Assembly (NCBI RefSeq): GCF_002953195.1
Contig: NZ_CP026377.1
Span: 2,232,001-2,296,000 of the forward strand
DNA length: 64,000 bases
Direction of reading: 5' to 3'
DNA from: Mixta gaviniae
GTDB lineage: Bacteria; Pseudomonadota; Gammaproteobacteria; Enterobacterales; Enterobacteriaceae
The notes below the pieces were generated by a model. It saw only the letters and a program-made list of their open reading frames with translations. It did no database searches and was not told where the DNA came from. Position 1 is the stretch's first letter. Each line of letters begins with the position of its first letter. This document shows, in pieces, positions 1 through 8,406 of this stretch. The position numbers and the translations under genes were made by a program.

Positions 1-281
1 AGCCAGACGCCGACCAGGCCAAGAATATCGCCGCGCGGGATCCACTGCCATTTATCGAAGCCCACTTCGTAGATCATCCAGAACAGCGTGATCCACAGCA
101 GCACGGCGCATACCGTCAGGGCGATTTTTTTGTTCAGCAGCAGCGTGACGGCAATCACTAACAGCCCTGCCGCCATTATTGCGTAGAATGGGCTGCCCCC
201 AAGCAACAGCAGCTTGCCGCCCATATAGAGCATTGCCGCGCCCAGCAGGGCGATGACAACGCCGGTTATTTTGTTAACCAT
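1..281 (-). CDS. gcd: PQQ-dependent membrane-bound glucose dehydrogenase, N-terminal part (partial)
   Basis: Only the first 93 residues are inside the window; the gene continues past base 1. The protein starts at an ATG preceded by GAGGGG. It is almost all membrane segments, and ends in a stretch (YEVGFDKWQWIPRGDILGLV) that matches the conserved WEVGFDxWxxxPRxDI loop of E. coli Gcd, just before its fifth membrane helix. The family oxidises aldoses (glucose to gluconolactone) in the periplasm using pyrroloquinoline quinone and passes electrons to ubiquinone. The catalytic beta-propeller is not visible, so a quinate dehydrogenase of the same architecture cannot be excluded. A pqqU gene, encoding the PQQ receptor, lies at 33016 in the same window. 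Confidence 0.75.
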   Translation of the reverse strand, partial: MVNKITGVVIALLGAAMLYMGGKLLLLGGSPFYAIMAAGLLVIAVTLLLNKKIALTVCAVLLWITLFWMIYEVGFDKWQWIPRGDILGLVGVW

Positions 282-669
282 GTTCCCCTCGTAATAATTT
301 ACAAAAATAGAGAATTAATTAAAAAAAGATTACATCAAATCAACACGATTTTAACTTCGCGCCTCCCTGATTAAAATTAAACAAAATCTTATCTGTTCAG
401 AATTAATAATATTTTAATCGGCCCTGTGGCGCTGGCTTGAAATTATCACGGCGTTAAGACGCATTAAAAAAAGCGTCAGCGGTGAAAATAGTGATTTTTG
501 CTGTACAGGCGGGTGAAAAATTCCCACGTAATGCTAAAAAAGCGTGTTGCGATGGGAAGGAAAAACATGCTGATGAGCAAGGGGTCTGCAGCCAGACGGC
601 TAAATAAGCGTCAGACTGCGTAAAACAGATGAGGAAAAGTAATCGATCGTCAATTTGGTAACGTTTACA
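282..669. other. Intergenic region between gcd-like gene and marR-type gene
   Basis: No convincing gene. The part next to the gcd-like start (about 290-420) is very AT-rich and should hold its leftward promoter. A short inverted repeat GACGC/GCGTC with an A-rich loop lies near 454-475. I see no T-tract terminator of the usual form for the marR-type gene that ends at 670. Confidence 0.4.
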
Positions 670-1098
670 CTAGCCTTTTTCCGCCCCCGCCCCGGTCATT
701 TTGCCCAGCAACCGGACAAACTCCTGCTGTTCCTCTGTTGTCAGGCGATGAAGGAACGCACGGTCAGTCTGATTCGCCAACGGCATCGCCTGCTGCAGCT
801 GCGCCTCGCCTTCCGGGGTGAGGTAGACAAAACGTCGGCGCTTATCCTCCGGCGCGTGTTCGCGACGTATCACCCCGCGCTTCTCCAGCCGTGAAAGCAT
901 CTCCGCCAGCGTCGCTTTGGTGCTGACGGCGGCGTCGATCAGCTCAACTTGCTCTATGCCCGGCTTCGCCGCCACCGCGCGCAGCACCGAATATTGCGGC
1001 TTGGTGAGATCGGGCAACTGCTGCTGCCAGCAGGCAGTATGTTCCTGAAACAGCTGACGCATCAGATGAAACGCTTCTCGGTCCAGCAGCGGGTGCAT
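670..1098 (-). CDS. MarR-family transcriptional regulator
   Basis: 142 residues, the normal MarR size. The winged-helix core is clear: helix-turn-helix around residues 50-75 (VELIDAAVSTKATLAEMLSRLEKRG) followed by a basic wing (RREHAPEDKRRRFVYLTPEG). MarR proteins bind palindromes as dimers and usually release DNA on binding phenolic compounds. The gene is divergent from a phenolic acid decarboxylase operon starting at 1330, and two copies of a 14-bp palindrome lie between them. I infer that it represses that operon and responds to a hydroxybenzoate or similar aromatic acid. The ligand itself cannot be read from sequence. Confidence 0.85.
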   Translation of the reverse strand: MHPLLDREAFHLMRQLFQEHTACWQQQLPDLTKPQYSVLRAVAAKPGIEQVELIDAAVSTKATLAEMLSRLEKRGVIRREHAPEDKRRRFVYLTPEGEAQLQQAMPLANQTDRAFLHRLTTEEQQEFVRLLGKMTGAGAEKG

Positions 1099-1231
1099 AG
1101 GCGGTATCCCTTATTATTTAACGGCACATGAGTATAAGCCGGATAGCGGACGGTTTGAATAATAGTTTGATTTGCCTGGGTTTGCCGCCCTGCTTTGCCC
1201 CGCCTCGGTTCAGATCTCCCCCTCTTTATTT

Positions 1232-1245
1232 GTTCTTGTACGAAC
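1232..1245. promoter_or_regulatory. Candidate MarR operator 1
   Basis: GTTCTTGTACGAAC, an imperfect palindrome, located 98 bp before the kpdB-like start. It shares 11 of 14 positions with the second site at 1303 and lies exactly 71 bp from it. Candidate site for the divergent MarR protein. Confidence 0.5.
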
Positions 1246-1302
1246 TTTTTTTCTGTTCTCCTCTTGCACCTTGCCCGGCTTCATCCTAAGGTAAATGCAT
1301 TC

Positions 1303-1316
1303 GTTCGCATACGAAC
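1303..1316. promoter_or_regulatory. Candidate MarR operator 2
   Basis: GTTCGCATACGAAC, with perfect 5-bp arms (GTTCG/CGAAC) around CATA, directly upstream of the ribosome binding site (GGAGG at 1321) of the kpdB-like gene. A protein bound here would block transcription or initiation of the decarboxylase operon. Confidence 0.55.
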
Positions 1317-1329
1317 AAATGGAGGCAAG

Positions 1330-1917
1330 ATGAGACTGATAGTCGGGATGACCGGCGCTACCGGCGCGCCGTTGGGCGTGGCGCTGCTACAGGCGCTGCA
1401 GAGGATGCCGGAGGTGGAAACGCATCTGGTGATGTCGAAATGGGCGAAAACCACCATTGAACTGGAAACGCCGTGGAGCGCGCGCGACGTCGCCGCGATG
1501 GCGGATGTTTGCCACAGCCCGGGCGACCAGGCTGCCACCATCTCATCCGGATCGTTCAAAACTGACGGCATGGTGATTATTCCCTGCAGCATGAAAACCC
1601 TGGCGGGCATTCGCGCCGGCTACGCCGACGGGCTGGTGGGCCGCGCCGCCGACGTGGTAATGAAGGAGCAGCGCAAGCTGGTGCTGGTGCCGCGCGAAAC
1701 CCCGCTCAGCACCATTCATCTGGAAAATATGCTGGCGCTGTCGCGTCTCGGCGTTGCCATGGTGCCGCCGATGCCCGCCTGGTACAACCATCCCGCCTCC
1801 GTAGAGGATATTACCCACCATATCGTGGCGCGCGTGCTGGATCAGTTCGGCCTGGCTTATCCGCAGGCCCGACGCTGGCAGGGGCTGACGCACGCCCCTC
1901 ATCAGGACAACGATTAA
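1330..1917 (+). CDS. kpdB: UbiX-type flavin prenyltransferase, phenolic acid decarboxylase subunit B
   Basis: 195 residues from the ATG at 1330, which follows GGAGG at the right distance; a longer open frame starting at 1195 runs through the operator region and is unlikely. The N-terminus MRLIVGMTGATGAPLG is the flavin-binding signature of UbiX/Pad1 proteins, and the PCSMKTLAGIRAGYADGL segment is conserved in the family. UbiX enzymes make prenylated FMN, the cofactor of the UbiD-type decarboxylase encoded next. The order B-C-D is that of the kpd/ecd/bsd/vdc non-oxidative hydroxyarylic acid decarboxylases. It probably also carries the operon's regulation through the palindromes just upstream. 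Confidence 0.88.
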   Translation: MRLIVGMTGATGAPLGVALLQALQRMPEVETHLVMSKWAKTTIELETPWSARDVAAMADVCHSPGDQAATISSGSFKTDGMVIIPCSMKTLAGIRAGYADGLVGRAADVVMKEQRKLVLVPRETPLSTIHLENMLALSRLGVAMVPPMPAWYNHPASVEDITHHIVARVLDQFGLAYPQARRWQGLTHAPHQDND

Positions 1918-1938
1918 CCTATCTTGCAGGAGATCCTT

Positions 1939-3366
1939 ATGGCATACGATGATTTGCGCACTTTTTTACAGGCGCTGGATGAACAGGGACAGTTGTTGAA
2001 AATCAGCGAACAGGTGCAGGCCGAGCCTGACCTGGCGGCGGCGGCCAACGCCACCGGACGCATTGGCGAAGGCGCGCCCGCGCTCTGGTTCGATAATATC
2101 GCCGGCTTTACCGATGCGCGCGTGGCGTTAAATACGCTCGGTTCGTGGCAGAACCACGCCATCGCCCTCGGCCTGCCCGCCGCGACCTCCACCCGCGCGC
2201 AGATCGATGAATTCATTCGCCGCTGGGAAAATTTTCCGGTAGCGCCGGAACGTCGCAACAGCGCGCCCTGGCAGGAGAACAGCGCGCAGGGCGACGAGAT
2301 CAACCTGTTCGATATTCTGCCGCTGTTCCGCCTGAATGACGGCGACGGCGGTTTCTATCTTGATAAAGCCTGCGTGGTGTCGCGCGATCCGCTCGACCCG
2401 GACCACTTTGGCAAGCAGAACGTTGGCATCTACCGTATGGAGGTCAAGGGCAAACGCAAGCTCGGTCTGCAGCCGGTGCCGATGCACGATATCGCCCTGC
2501 ACCTGCATAAGGCGGAGGAGCGCGGCGAGGATCTGCCGGTAGCCATTACGCTCGGCAACGACCCGATTATCACCCTGATGGGCGCCACTCCGCTGAAGTA
2601 TGATCAGTCGGAATATGAGATGGCGGGCGCGCTGCGTGAAGCGCCCTATCCCATCGCTACCGCGCCGCTGACCGGCTTCGATGTCCCCTGGGGGTCTGAA
2701 GTGATCCTGGAAGGGGTGATCGAGGGACGCAAGCGGGAAATCGAGGGGCCGTTCGGCGAATTTACCGGCCACTACTCCGGCGGCCGCAATATGACGGTAG
2801 TGCACATTGACCGCGTTAGCTGGCGCAGCAAGCCGATTTTCGAATCACTCTATTTGGGGATGCCCTGGACCGAGATCGATTATTTGATCGGCCCGGCGAC
2901 CTGCGTGCCGCTTTATCAGCAGCTGAAAGCAGAGTTCCCGGAGGTGCAGGCGGTCAACGCTATGTACACCCACGGCCTGCTGGCGATTATCTCCACCAAA
3001 AAACGTTACGGCGGCTTCGCCCGTGCGGTCGGCCTGCGCGCCATGACCACGCCGCACGGCCTCGGCTACGTCAAGATGGTGATTATGGTGGATGAGGATG
3101 TCGACCCGTTCAACCTGCCGCAGGTGATGTGGGCGTTGTCGTCGAAGGTGAACCCGGCGGGCGATCTGGTGCAGTTGCCGAATATGTCGGTGCTGGAGCT
3201 GGATCCCGGTTCGTCGCCGGCGGGCATCACCGACAAGCTGATTATCGACGCCACCACGCCGGTCGCGCCGGATAACCGCGGCCATTACAGTCAGCCGGTG
3301 AAAGATCTGCCGGAAACCGGCGCCTGGGTGGAGAAACTCAACGCGCTGCTCGCTAACCGTAACTAA
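1939..3366 (+). CDS. kpdC: UbiD-type hydroxyarylic acid decarboxylase, subunit C
   Basis: 475 residues from the ATG at 1939 (AGGAG upstream), the usual length of EcdC/KpdC. It starts 21 bp after subunit B. The UbiD hallmarks are present: the metal and prenyl-FMN binding middle region (NVGIYRMEVKGKRKLGLQP, about residues 165-185) and the catalytic EGPFGEFTGHYSGG segment (about 270-285). The family decarboxylates 4-hydroxybenzoate, vanillate or protocatechuate reversibly in the cytosol using prenylated FMN from subunit B. Which acid is used cannot be told from the sequence. The neighbouring MFS gene, now frameshifted, may have imported the substrate. Confidence 0.9.
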   Translation: MAYDDLRTFLQALDEQGQLLKISEQVQAEPDLAAAANATGRIGEGAPALWFDNIAGFTDARVALNTLGSWQNHAIALGLPAATSTRAQIDEFIRRWENFPVAPERRNSAPWQENSAQGDEINLFDILPLFRLNDGDGGFYLDKACVVSRDPLDPDHFGKQNVGIYRMEVKGKRKLGLQPVPMHDIALHLHKAEERGEDLPVAITLGNDPIITLMGATPLKYDQSEYEMAGALREAPYPIATAPLTGFDVPWGSEVILEGVIEGRKREIEGPFGEFTGHYSGGRNMTVVHIDRVSWRSKPIFESLYLGMPWTEIDYLIGPATCVPLYQQLKAEFPEVQAVNAMYTHGLLAIISTKKRYGGFARAVGLRAMTTPHGLGYVKMVIMVDEDVDPFNLPQVMWALSSKVNPAGDLVQLPNMSVLELDPGSSPAGITDKLIIDATTPVAPDNRGHYSQPVKDLPETGAWVEKLNALLANRN

Positions 3367-3378
3367 GAGGAGAATCCC

Positions 3379-3615
3379 ATGATCTGTCCCCGCTGTGGCG
3401 ACCAACATATCGAACTGATGGCGACTTCGCCGGTTGAGGGCGTCTGGACGGTGCATCAGTGTCAGCGCTGTCTCTATACCTGGCGCTCCACCGAGCCGCT
3501 GCGCCGCATCAGCCGCGAACACTATCCACAGGCGTTTCGCATGACGCAGCAGGATATCGATAACGCGCCGGAGGTACCGGCGGTGCCGCCGCTGCTGGCC
3601 GACGGCGCGCGATAA
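3379..3615 (+). CDS. kpdD: Phenolic acid decarboxylase subunit D
   Basis: 78 residues, 12 bp after subunit C with AGAGGAG upstream. Subunit D proteins are small (about 75-80 residues) and always accompany B and C in non-oxidative hydroxyarylic acid decarboxylase operons; their exact role is unsettled. Two CxxC pairs (ICPRCGD at residues 3-6, HQCQRCLY at about 28-31) suggest a zinc ribbon. The stop codon lies inside the first copy of a 48-bp direct repeat. Confidence 0.85.
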   Translation: MICPRCGDQHIELMATSPVEGVWTVHQCQRCLYTWRSTEPLRRISREHYPQAFRMTQQDIDNAPEVPAVPPLLADGAR

Positions 3616-3755
3616 GCCGCGCCGGTTAACGGCGACCCGGCTGCGCCAGAACGTGCGGCCAGCCGGCATAAAAAGCGGCCGTGTCAGCATCGCCTGGCTG
3701 AAGGTGCGATAAGCCGCGCCGGCTAACGGCGACCCGGCTCTGCGCCAGAATATGC
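3609..3755. repeat. Direct repeat pair, about 48 bp, spaced 97 bp
   Basis: Copy 1 at 3609-3656 and copy 2 at 3706-3755 both begin GCGATAAGCCGCGCCGG and share nearly all positions; copy 2 has a 2-bp insertion and a few substitutions. Copy 1 contains the stop codon of the kpdD-like gene. The rest of the stretch up to the MFS gene (3756-3929) is GC-rich and holds no recognisable gene. It looks like a local duplication of the end of the operon. Confidence 0.7.
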
Positions 3756-3929
3756 TGACAACGGGCGCACCGGGCTGCGCCATCAGGGCGCCCTGTCGTC
3801 GGGGCGCCTGCCCAACCCCGGTGCAGCCCGCGCCGCCCTTTTTCCCTCAGTTCCGCGTCCGCGCCGCTTTTCCACAGCTGGCATTCCCTTTGCTTAATGC
3901 AAAAGACGATGTCCTTCAGGAGAAAAGCC

Positions 3930-5239
3930 ATGCGCACCCCCGTTGCGGCCAGCCGCTACCGTTTTAAAATTTTCGCCCTGCTCTTTTTATTGCGCTGATT
4001 AACTATATCGATCGCGGCGCGCTCTCCTTTGCCGCCAGCGCCATCGCGCTGGAATACCGCTTTACTCAGGTGCAGCTCGGCGCGGTGCTGGGCTATTTCG
4101 GCTTCGGCTATCTGTTTGGATCGCTGTGCGGCGGCTTTCTCGCCGATCGCTTCGGCACCAAAAAGGTCTGGCTGCTGGCGGGCGTACTGTGGTCGCTGCT
4201 GGAGATCCTCACCGCCTGGGCAGGCGATTTGGGCATGGCGCTGTTCGGCGGATCGGCGATCATGGGCTTCGCCGCGCTGCGCGTTATGTTCGGCTTTGCC
4301 GAAGGCCCGGCCTACGCCCTGATGAATAAGGCGATCGCCCACTGGGCGCCGGATAACGAGCGCGGCATGGCGCTGGGCATCGGCCTGCTCAGCACCCAGG
4401 TCGGCTCGCTGCTGACCGCACCGGTAGCGGTAACGCTGCTGCTGCTGACCAACGACTGGCGCATGATGTTTATTCTGCTTGGCGTGCTGTCGCTGCTGGC
4501 GATGGTGCTGTTCGCTCGCGCCTTCAGCGATACCCCGGCCGATCAGCCGCGCGCCAACGCCGCAGAGCGCGCGCTGATCCGCGATGGCCAGCAGGCGCAG
4601 CCGCTGCAGGAAACGCCGCTCCCCTGGTGGCGCTTTTTCACCAGCCGCACGCTGGTGTGCAACGCGCTGGGCTACTTTTCGTTTCTCTATATCACCTTTA
4701 CCCTGGTCACCTGGGCGCCGAAATATCTGATGGATAACTTCCATTTCGATCTGCATGCGCTGGGCTACGTGGCAATGATCCCCTGGAGCGGCGCCTGCAT
4801 TACCGTGCTGCTGGGCGGACGCATCGCCGACCTGCTGCTGCGACGCTTCGCTAACCTGCGCCTGGCGCGCAACCTGTTTGCCGCGGTGACGCTGCTGCTG
4901 GCGGGCAGCTGCTTTCTGGCGATCCCGTGGATGCCGTCGGCCAGCGCCATTATCGCGCTGATGACGCTGGGCAACGCGCTGAATGCGCTGGTCAATAACG
5001 TCTACTGGTCGGTAGTGATTGATGTGACGCCGCGCGCCAGCGTCGGCGCCTACAGCGGTATTACGCTGGCGATCGCCAACCTGGCGTCGATTATCTCGCC
5101 GATGCTGAGCGGCTGGCTGGCGCAGCACTACGGCTATAACGCCATGTTTACCGCCACGGCGCTGATCGCTTTCGCCAGCATGCTGGCGATGACGCTGCTG
5201 CAGCCGGAGAAAAAGCTGACCGCGCGGCCGCACAGCTGA
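3930..5239 (+). pseudogene. MFS transporter, anion:cation symporter type, frameshifted near the N-terminus
   Basis: An ATG at 3930 with a good ribosome binding site (CAGGAG) opens a frame coding MRTPVAASRYRFKIFALLF, then meets TGA at 3996. The rest of a complete MFS protein (LINYIDRGALSFAASAIALEYRF... to 5239) lies in the next frame. Adding one T to the five-T run at 3984-3988 would join the two into one protein of about 435 residues. The INYIDRGALSFA motif is typical of helix 1 in the aromatic acid, glucarate and hexuronate symporters. As read, only a 389-residue fragment from the internal ATG at 4070 could be made, lacking helix 1. It lies downstream of the decarboxylase operon and may have served it. 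Sequencing error in the T-run is possible. Confidence 0.8.
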
Positions 5240-5268
5240 CGCCCGCCTGAGAAAGGCATCATGCCGGG

Positions 5269-5295
5269 CGCGTTCCCCTTGTTACGCGGAACGCG
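5269..5295. other. Inverted repeat between convergent genes
   Basis: CGCGTTCC and GGAACGCG pair as an 8-bp stem with an 11-nt loop. It sits between the MFS remnant and the convergent hypothetical gene. No T-run follows directly, so only a weak or factor-assisted transcription end is plausible. Confidence 0.35.
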
Positions 5296-5325
5296 TCTGG
5301 CTTTTAAAAAGAGATAACGGAACCG

Positions 5326-5784
5326 TTATTTTTGCTGCGCCAGATAATCGCTCAGAAAGTGCTGAGCGTTGCCATATTGCGACAGCAGATCGCTGTAGCT
5401 AATACGCCAGGGCTGCTGCTCGTGGGGTAAATAAAGCTCGCCGACGTTGGAGCCGTCCATGCTTAATACCACGAAACGGTTGCCGTTAAGCACGACGCTA
5501 TATTTTTTCTTTTTATTTTCTCGTGCCACATCCATTAGTTGAATCTTGCGATTCCAGGGATGATCGATATTCACTACCTGTACCAGCGCTTTGTTTTCCT
5601 CGCGCGGGCCGTAGCGCAATATCCAGACCTCAATGCCCTCTTCGCCCTGCCAGGCTTTGACTTGCTCGGCGATCTCAGGCCGCTGCAGCTCGCTGGCGGC
5701 GGTAGAGTCGGGCGCGGCGTTAGCCTGCGCGAAGGGAATAAAAGCAAGCGCGCTCAAAAGAAACGCGGCGGTTAATTTTTTCAC
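5326..5784 (-). CDS. Hypothetical periplasmic protein with signal peptide
   Basis: 152 residues starting from GTG at 5784, with GAGGGAG upstream. The first 23 residues (MKKLTAAFLLSALAFIPFAQANA) are a classical Sec signal peptide with an ANA-A cleavage site. The mature part is about 129 residues, with no cysteines and no motif that I recognise; a basic KKKK patch lies in the middle. I do not know the family. It stands alone, convergent to the MFS remnant and divergent from nothing nearby. Confidence 0.65.
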   Translation of the reverse strand: MKKLTAAFLLSALAFIPFAQANAAPDSTAASELQRPEIAEQVKAWQGEEGIEVWILRYGPREENKALVQVVNIDHPWNRKIQLMDVARENKKKKYSVVLNGNRFVVLSMDGSNVGELYLPHEQQPWRISYSDLLSQYGNAQHFLSDYLAQQK

Positions 5785-6092
5785 TGAACAGCTCCCTCTT
5801 TATTTTCAGTCAGCAAAAATAATAATCGATATTTATTTCCCGTCAATATTACCGCGCTGAAAAAACGCAGCGAAATAACAAATAAAAAATCGAGAGAGAT
5901 TATATTTCCAGACAAGACTCGTGGATTTTAATACGGTTTAATTATTTATTAGCGGAACCGATTATTAAATCCCGCCATCAGCACTGATAAATAGCCGGTT
6001 GCCTCTGTTTATTAAAATGAGAATTTTTTATTAAAGCGGGCACAGCGATGTGCTTAGGCAGCCGGTGAACGGGCCGATTAAAACAGACTCTC
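5785..6092. other. AT-rich intergenic region
   Basis: No gene seen. The first 170 bases are AT-rich and probably carry the promoter of the leftward hypothetical gene ending at 5326. The later part grades into the tandem repeat at 6093. Confidence 0.4.
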
Positions 6093-6214
6093 TGCGCATG
6101 TAGGAATCGGCCTTCCTGGCCAGTCAGAAGCCCGGTTGCGCATGAAAAAACCGGCCTTTCTGGCCAGTCAAACGCCCGGCTGCGCATGAAAAAACCGGCC
6201 CCTGCAGGGCCGGT
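6093..6214. repeat. 44-bp tandem repeat, 2.8 copies, carrying terminator-like hairpins
   Basis: Units start with TGCGCATG at 6093, 6137 and 6181, exactly 44 bp apart; the third is incomplete. Each contains a CCGGCC or CGGCC stem-like core with an adjacent A-run (T-run on the other strand). The third unit holds the strong terminator of the chemoreceptor gene, so the array looks like a duplicated terminator. Confidence 0.75.
6188..6214 (-). terminator. Rho-independent terminator of the chemoreceptor gene
   Basis: CCGGCCC (6195-6201) and GGGCCGG (6207-6213) form a 7-bp stem, extended by one A-T pair; read leftward it is followed by six T residues. It lies about 30 bp after the stop codon at 6241. 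Confidence 0.85.
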
Positions 6215-6240
6215 GGGTTTATCGATCTCACGCCGGATGG

Positions 6241-7908
6241 TTAAAACGATTCCCAGCTCTCCATCGGCATCGCCGCCGGGCGCGGCGCCTTGCTGCGTGG
6301 CGTCAGCGTCGCTGGCTGCGCGCGGGTCGGCGCTGCGGGGCGCGCGCTGGCGTCAAGGCGGAAGGTGGCTACCGTCTGGTTAAGGTGTTGCGCCTGCTCC
6401 TGCAGCAGGCTGGAAGCTGAAGAGGACTCTTCCACCAGTGAGGCGTTCTGCTGCGTCACCCGATCCAGCTCGGCGACGGCGATGCCGACCTGGCCGATAC
6501 CGCGGCTCTGCTCTTCGGAAGCAGAAGAGATCTCATCCATAATATCGCGTACCTGCTTCACGCCGACGACGATCGCTTCCATCGACGCTTCCGCCGCCGC
6601 CGCCAGTTTGGTGCCCTGTCCGACGCGGGAAGAGGACTCCTCAATCAGCCCTTTGATATCTTTCGCCGCTACCGCGCTGCGCTGCGCCAGGCTGCGCACT
6701 TCGCCCGCGACCACCGCGAAGCCGCGGCCGTTTTCGCCGGCGCGCGCCGCTTCCACCGCCGCGTTCAGCGCCAGAATATTGGTCTGAAAGGCGATGCTTT
6801 CGATCACGCTGGTGATCTCGGCGATTTTCTTGGCGCTCTCTTCCATGCCGAAAATGGTTTTGATCACCCCGTCGACGATGTCGCCGCCCTTCTCGGCGGT
6901 ATCAGCGGCGCTGACCGCCAGCTTCGATGCCTGCAGCGCGTTATCCGCATTCTGCTTCACCGTGGCGGTGATCTGCTCCATGCTGGCCGCCGTCTGCTCC
7001 AGCGATGCGGCCTGCTCTTCGGTGCGCGCCGAAAGATCGGCGTTGCCGGCGGCGATCTCGCTGACGCCGGTCAGAATGGTATCGGAGCCGCTGCGCACGT
7101 TGCTGACGGTGTTGACCAGCGCCTGCTGCATGCGCGCCAGGCCGTTATGCAGCCGTCCCATTTCGTTGCGCGCCTGCGCATCCGCTTTCACCGGATGCGT
7201 CAGGTCGCCATGCTCAATGGCGTCGATATGGCTCAGCGCCGCCGCCAGCGGACGCAGCAGCACCTGCTGCAGCACACGCCAGCTCAGCGCCACACAGAGC
7301 AGCACCAGCGCCATTATCGCCGCCAACAGCACCTTCATCTGGCTGAAAGCGTGCTGGCTCTGCTCCGATGCCTGCCGGGTCAGGATATTTACCGCCTCGC
7401 GCCAGCGATCGTAATCCTCCATCATCGCTTTCTGCTTCGGCGCGGCGTTGATGGCGAACATCGCTTCCAGGCTGTGGGTGTCGGCGGTATTCATCAGCTG
7501 CTGCAGCAGCGCGGCGAAATCCTGATAGCTGGCGTTCAGCTGCGTCGTCAGCGCCGGATCCAGCCCTTTTAGCGGCGCGCCGGATTGATAGATCTGATAC
7601 CAGCGATCCGCCGCCTGTAGCTGCGCGCGGCCGTGGGCGATCATGCCCGGCAGCTTCGCGCTCTCCGGGCCCTCTTTCTGGATCCAGATAACGATGCGGT
7701 TAGCGTCGGCACGCACGTCGTTCAACGCATACCAGGCGTTGGTCAGCGCGGCGACCTTGTCATTGGATGCCGAGGCGGTGGAAAAATTATCTCTGTCGTT
7801 GCTGAGTGACTCAAGAAACAGCCCACCTGAAACGATCTGCAGCAGCCCAAACAGCGCGATGCAGCCAATCAGGAAGGTGGATGTTTTAATGCGGCTAAAA
7901 AAGGACAT
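6241..7908 (-). CDS. Methyl-accepting chemotaxis protein
   Basis: 555 residues from the ATG at 7908 (GAGGGAG upstream); a longer reading from 7965 adds an unlikely leader. Order of parts: membrane helix 1 (about 11-31), a periplasmic four-helix-bundle sensor resembling Tsr/Tar, membrane helix 2 (about 190-212), HAMP, then the MA signalling domain with the conserved hairpin tip ([33 protein letters not shown]). The last residues ESWESF resemble the NWETF pentapeptide that tethers CheR and CheB, so this should be a self-sufficient receptor. The ligand is unknown. It is a single-gene unit with its own terminator. Confidence 0.93.
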   Translation of the reverse strand: MSFFSRIKTSTFLIGCIALFGLLQIVSGGLFLESLSNDRDNFSTASASNDKVAALTNAWYALNDVRADANRIVIWIQKEGPESAKLPGMIAHGRAQLQAADRWYQIYQSGAPLKGLDPALTTQLNASYQDFAALLQQLMNTADTHSLEAMFAINAAPKQKAMMEDYDRWREAVNILTRQASEQSQHAFSQMKVLLAAIMALVLLCVALSWRVLQQVLLRPLAAALSHIDAIEHGDLTHPVKADAQARNEMGRLHNGLARMQQALVNTVSNVRSGSDTILTGVSEIAAGNADLSARTEEQAASLEQTAASMEQITATVKQNADNALQASKLAVSAADTAEKGGDIVDGVIKTIFGMEESAKKIAEITSVIESIAFQTNILALNAAVEAARAGENGRGFAVVAGEVRSLAQRSAVAAKDIKGLIEESSSRVGQGTKLAAAAEASMEAIVVGVKQVRDIMDEISSASEEQSRGIGQVGIAVAELDRVTQQNASLVEESSSASSLLQEQAQHLNQTVATFRLDASARPAAPTRAQPATLTPRSKAPRPAAMPMESWESF

Positions 7909-7926
7909 AGCTCCCTCAAATATAGT

Positions 7927-7945
7927 GATAAGCGTCACACTTATC
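7927..7945. promoter_or_regulatory. Palindrome upstream of the chemoreceptor gene
   Basis: GATAAG and CTTATC form perfect 6-bp arms around a 7-bp centre, 19 bp before the ATG at 7908. It is placed where a repressor could block expression; the binding protein is unknown. Confidence 0.35.
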
Positions 7946-8406
7946 GGCAGCTTTACCGGTAACATTAGTTAATCTGCTGTTTGACTCCTCAGTTAAATTT
8001 TTTCCTGCCTGTTGATTAGTGACGATTTTTTCTCTTTTGCTGTTCAGCGGGCGAAACCTCTGCCCACAAGGCTCCGCCAACGCGCGCTGACGCCGCCTAT
8101 ACCCCGGCGAGTCAGATTAGCGACAACCTTAACGCCTCATCAGGCTGGATTGTCTGACAGAGATAGACGTATGATGATGGCGGTCAAACGGGCCGTGCGC
8201 CCGTGTCGCCGTCGGGAAGGCGAGCCGCCTCTCACAGCGATAAGGATTGACGATGCATCTCTGCACAAGGCCGAAAACGATCCATGCCGTAACAAGACCT
8301 TATTGTCTTGTTAGGTTTTACTTATTGATTCAATAATGGATACGCATTAGATCTTAATCACATTTTTCGGTAACTTTCACGCTAACCCAATATGGAGGAG
8401 TAACTG
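7946..8406. other. Intergenic region with the ahpC promoter and an inverted repeat
   Basis: No gene is supported between the chemoreceptor and ahpC. An inverted repeat AACAAGAC (8291-8298) and GTCTTGTT (8305-8312) with a 6-nt loop lies about 95 bp before the ahpC start. The AT-rich stretch 8313-8375 should contain the promoter and, by analogy with E. coli ahpC, an OxyR site, but I could not align a full OxyR consensus. Confidence 0.45.

Noticed and set aside
3956..5233. Long reverse-strand open frame of 425 codons
   Set aside because: Antisense shadow of the MFS gene; composition is almost all Arg, Gln, His and Ala, which is usual for the opposite strand of GC-rich genes.
6093..6214. 44-bp repeats as a CRISPR array or attachment sites
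   Set aside because: No spacers and no integrase; content is terminator-like.
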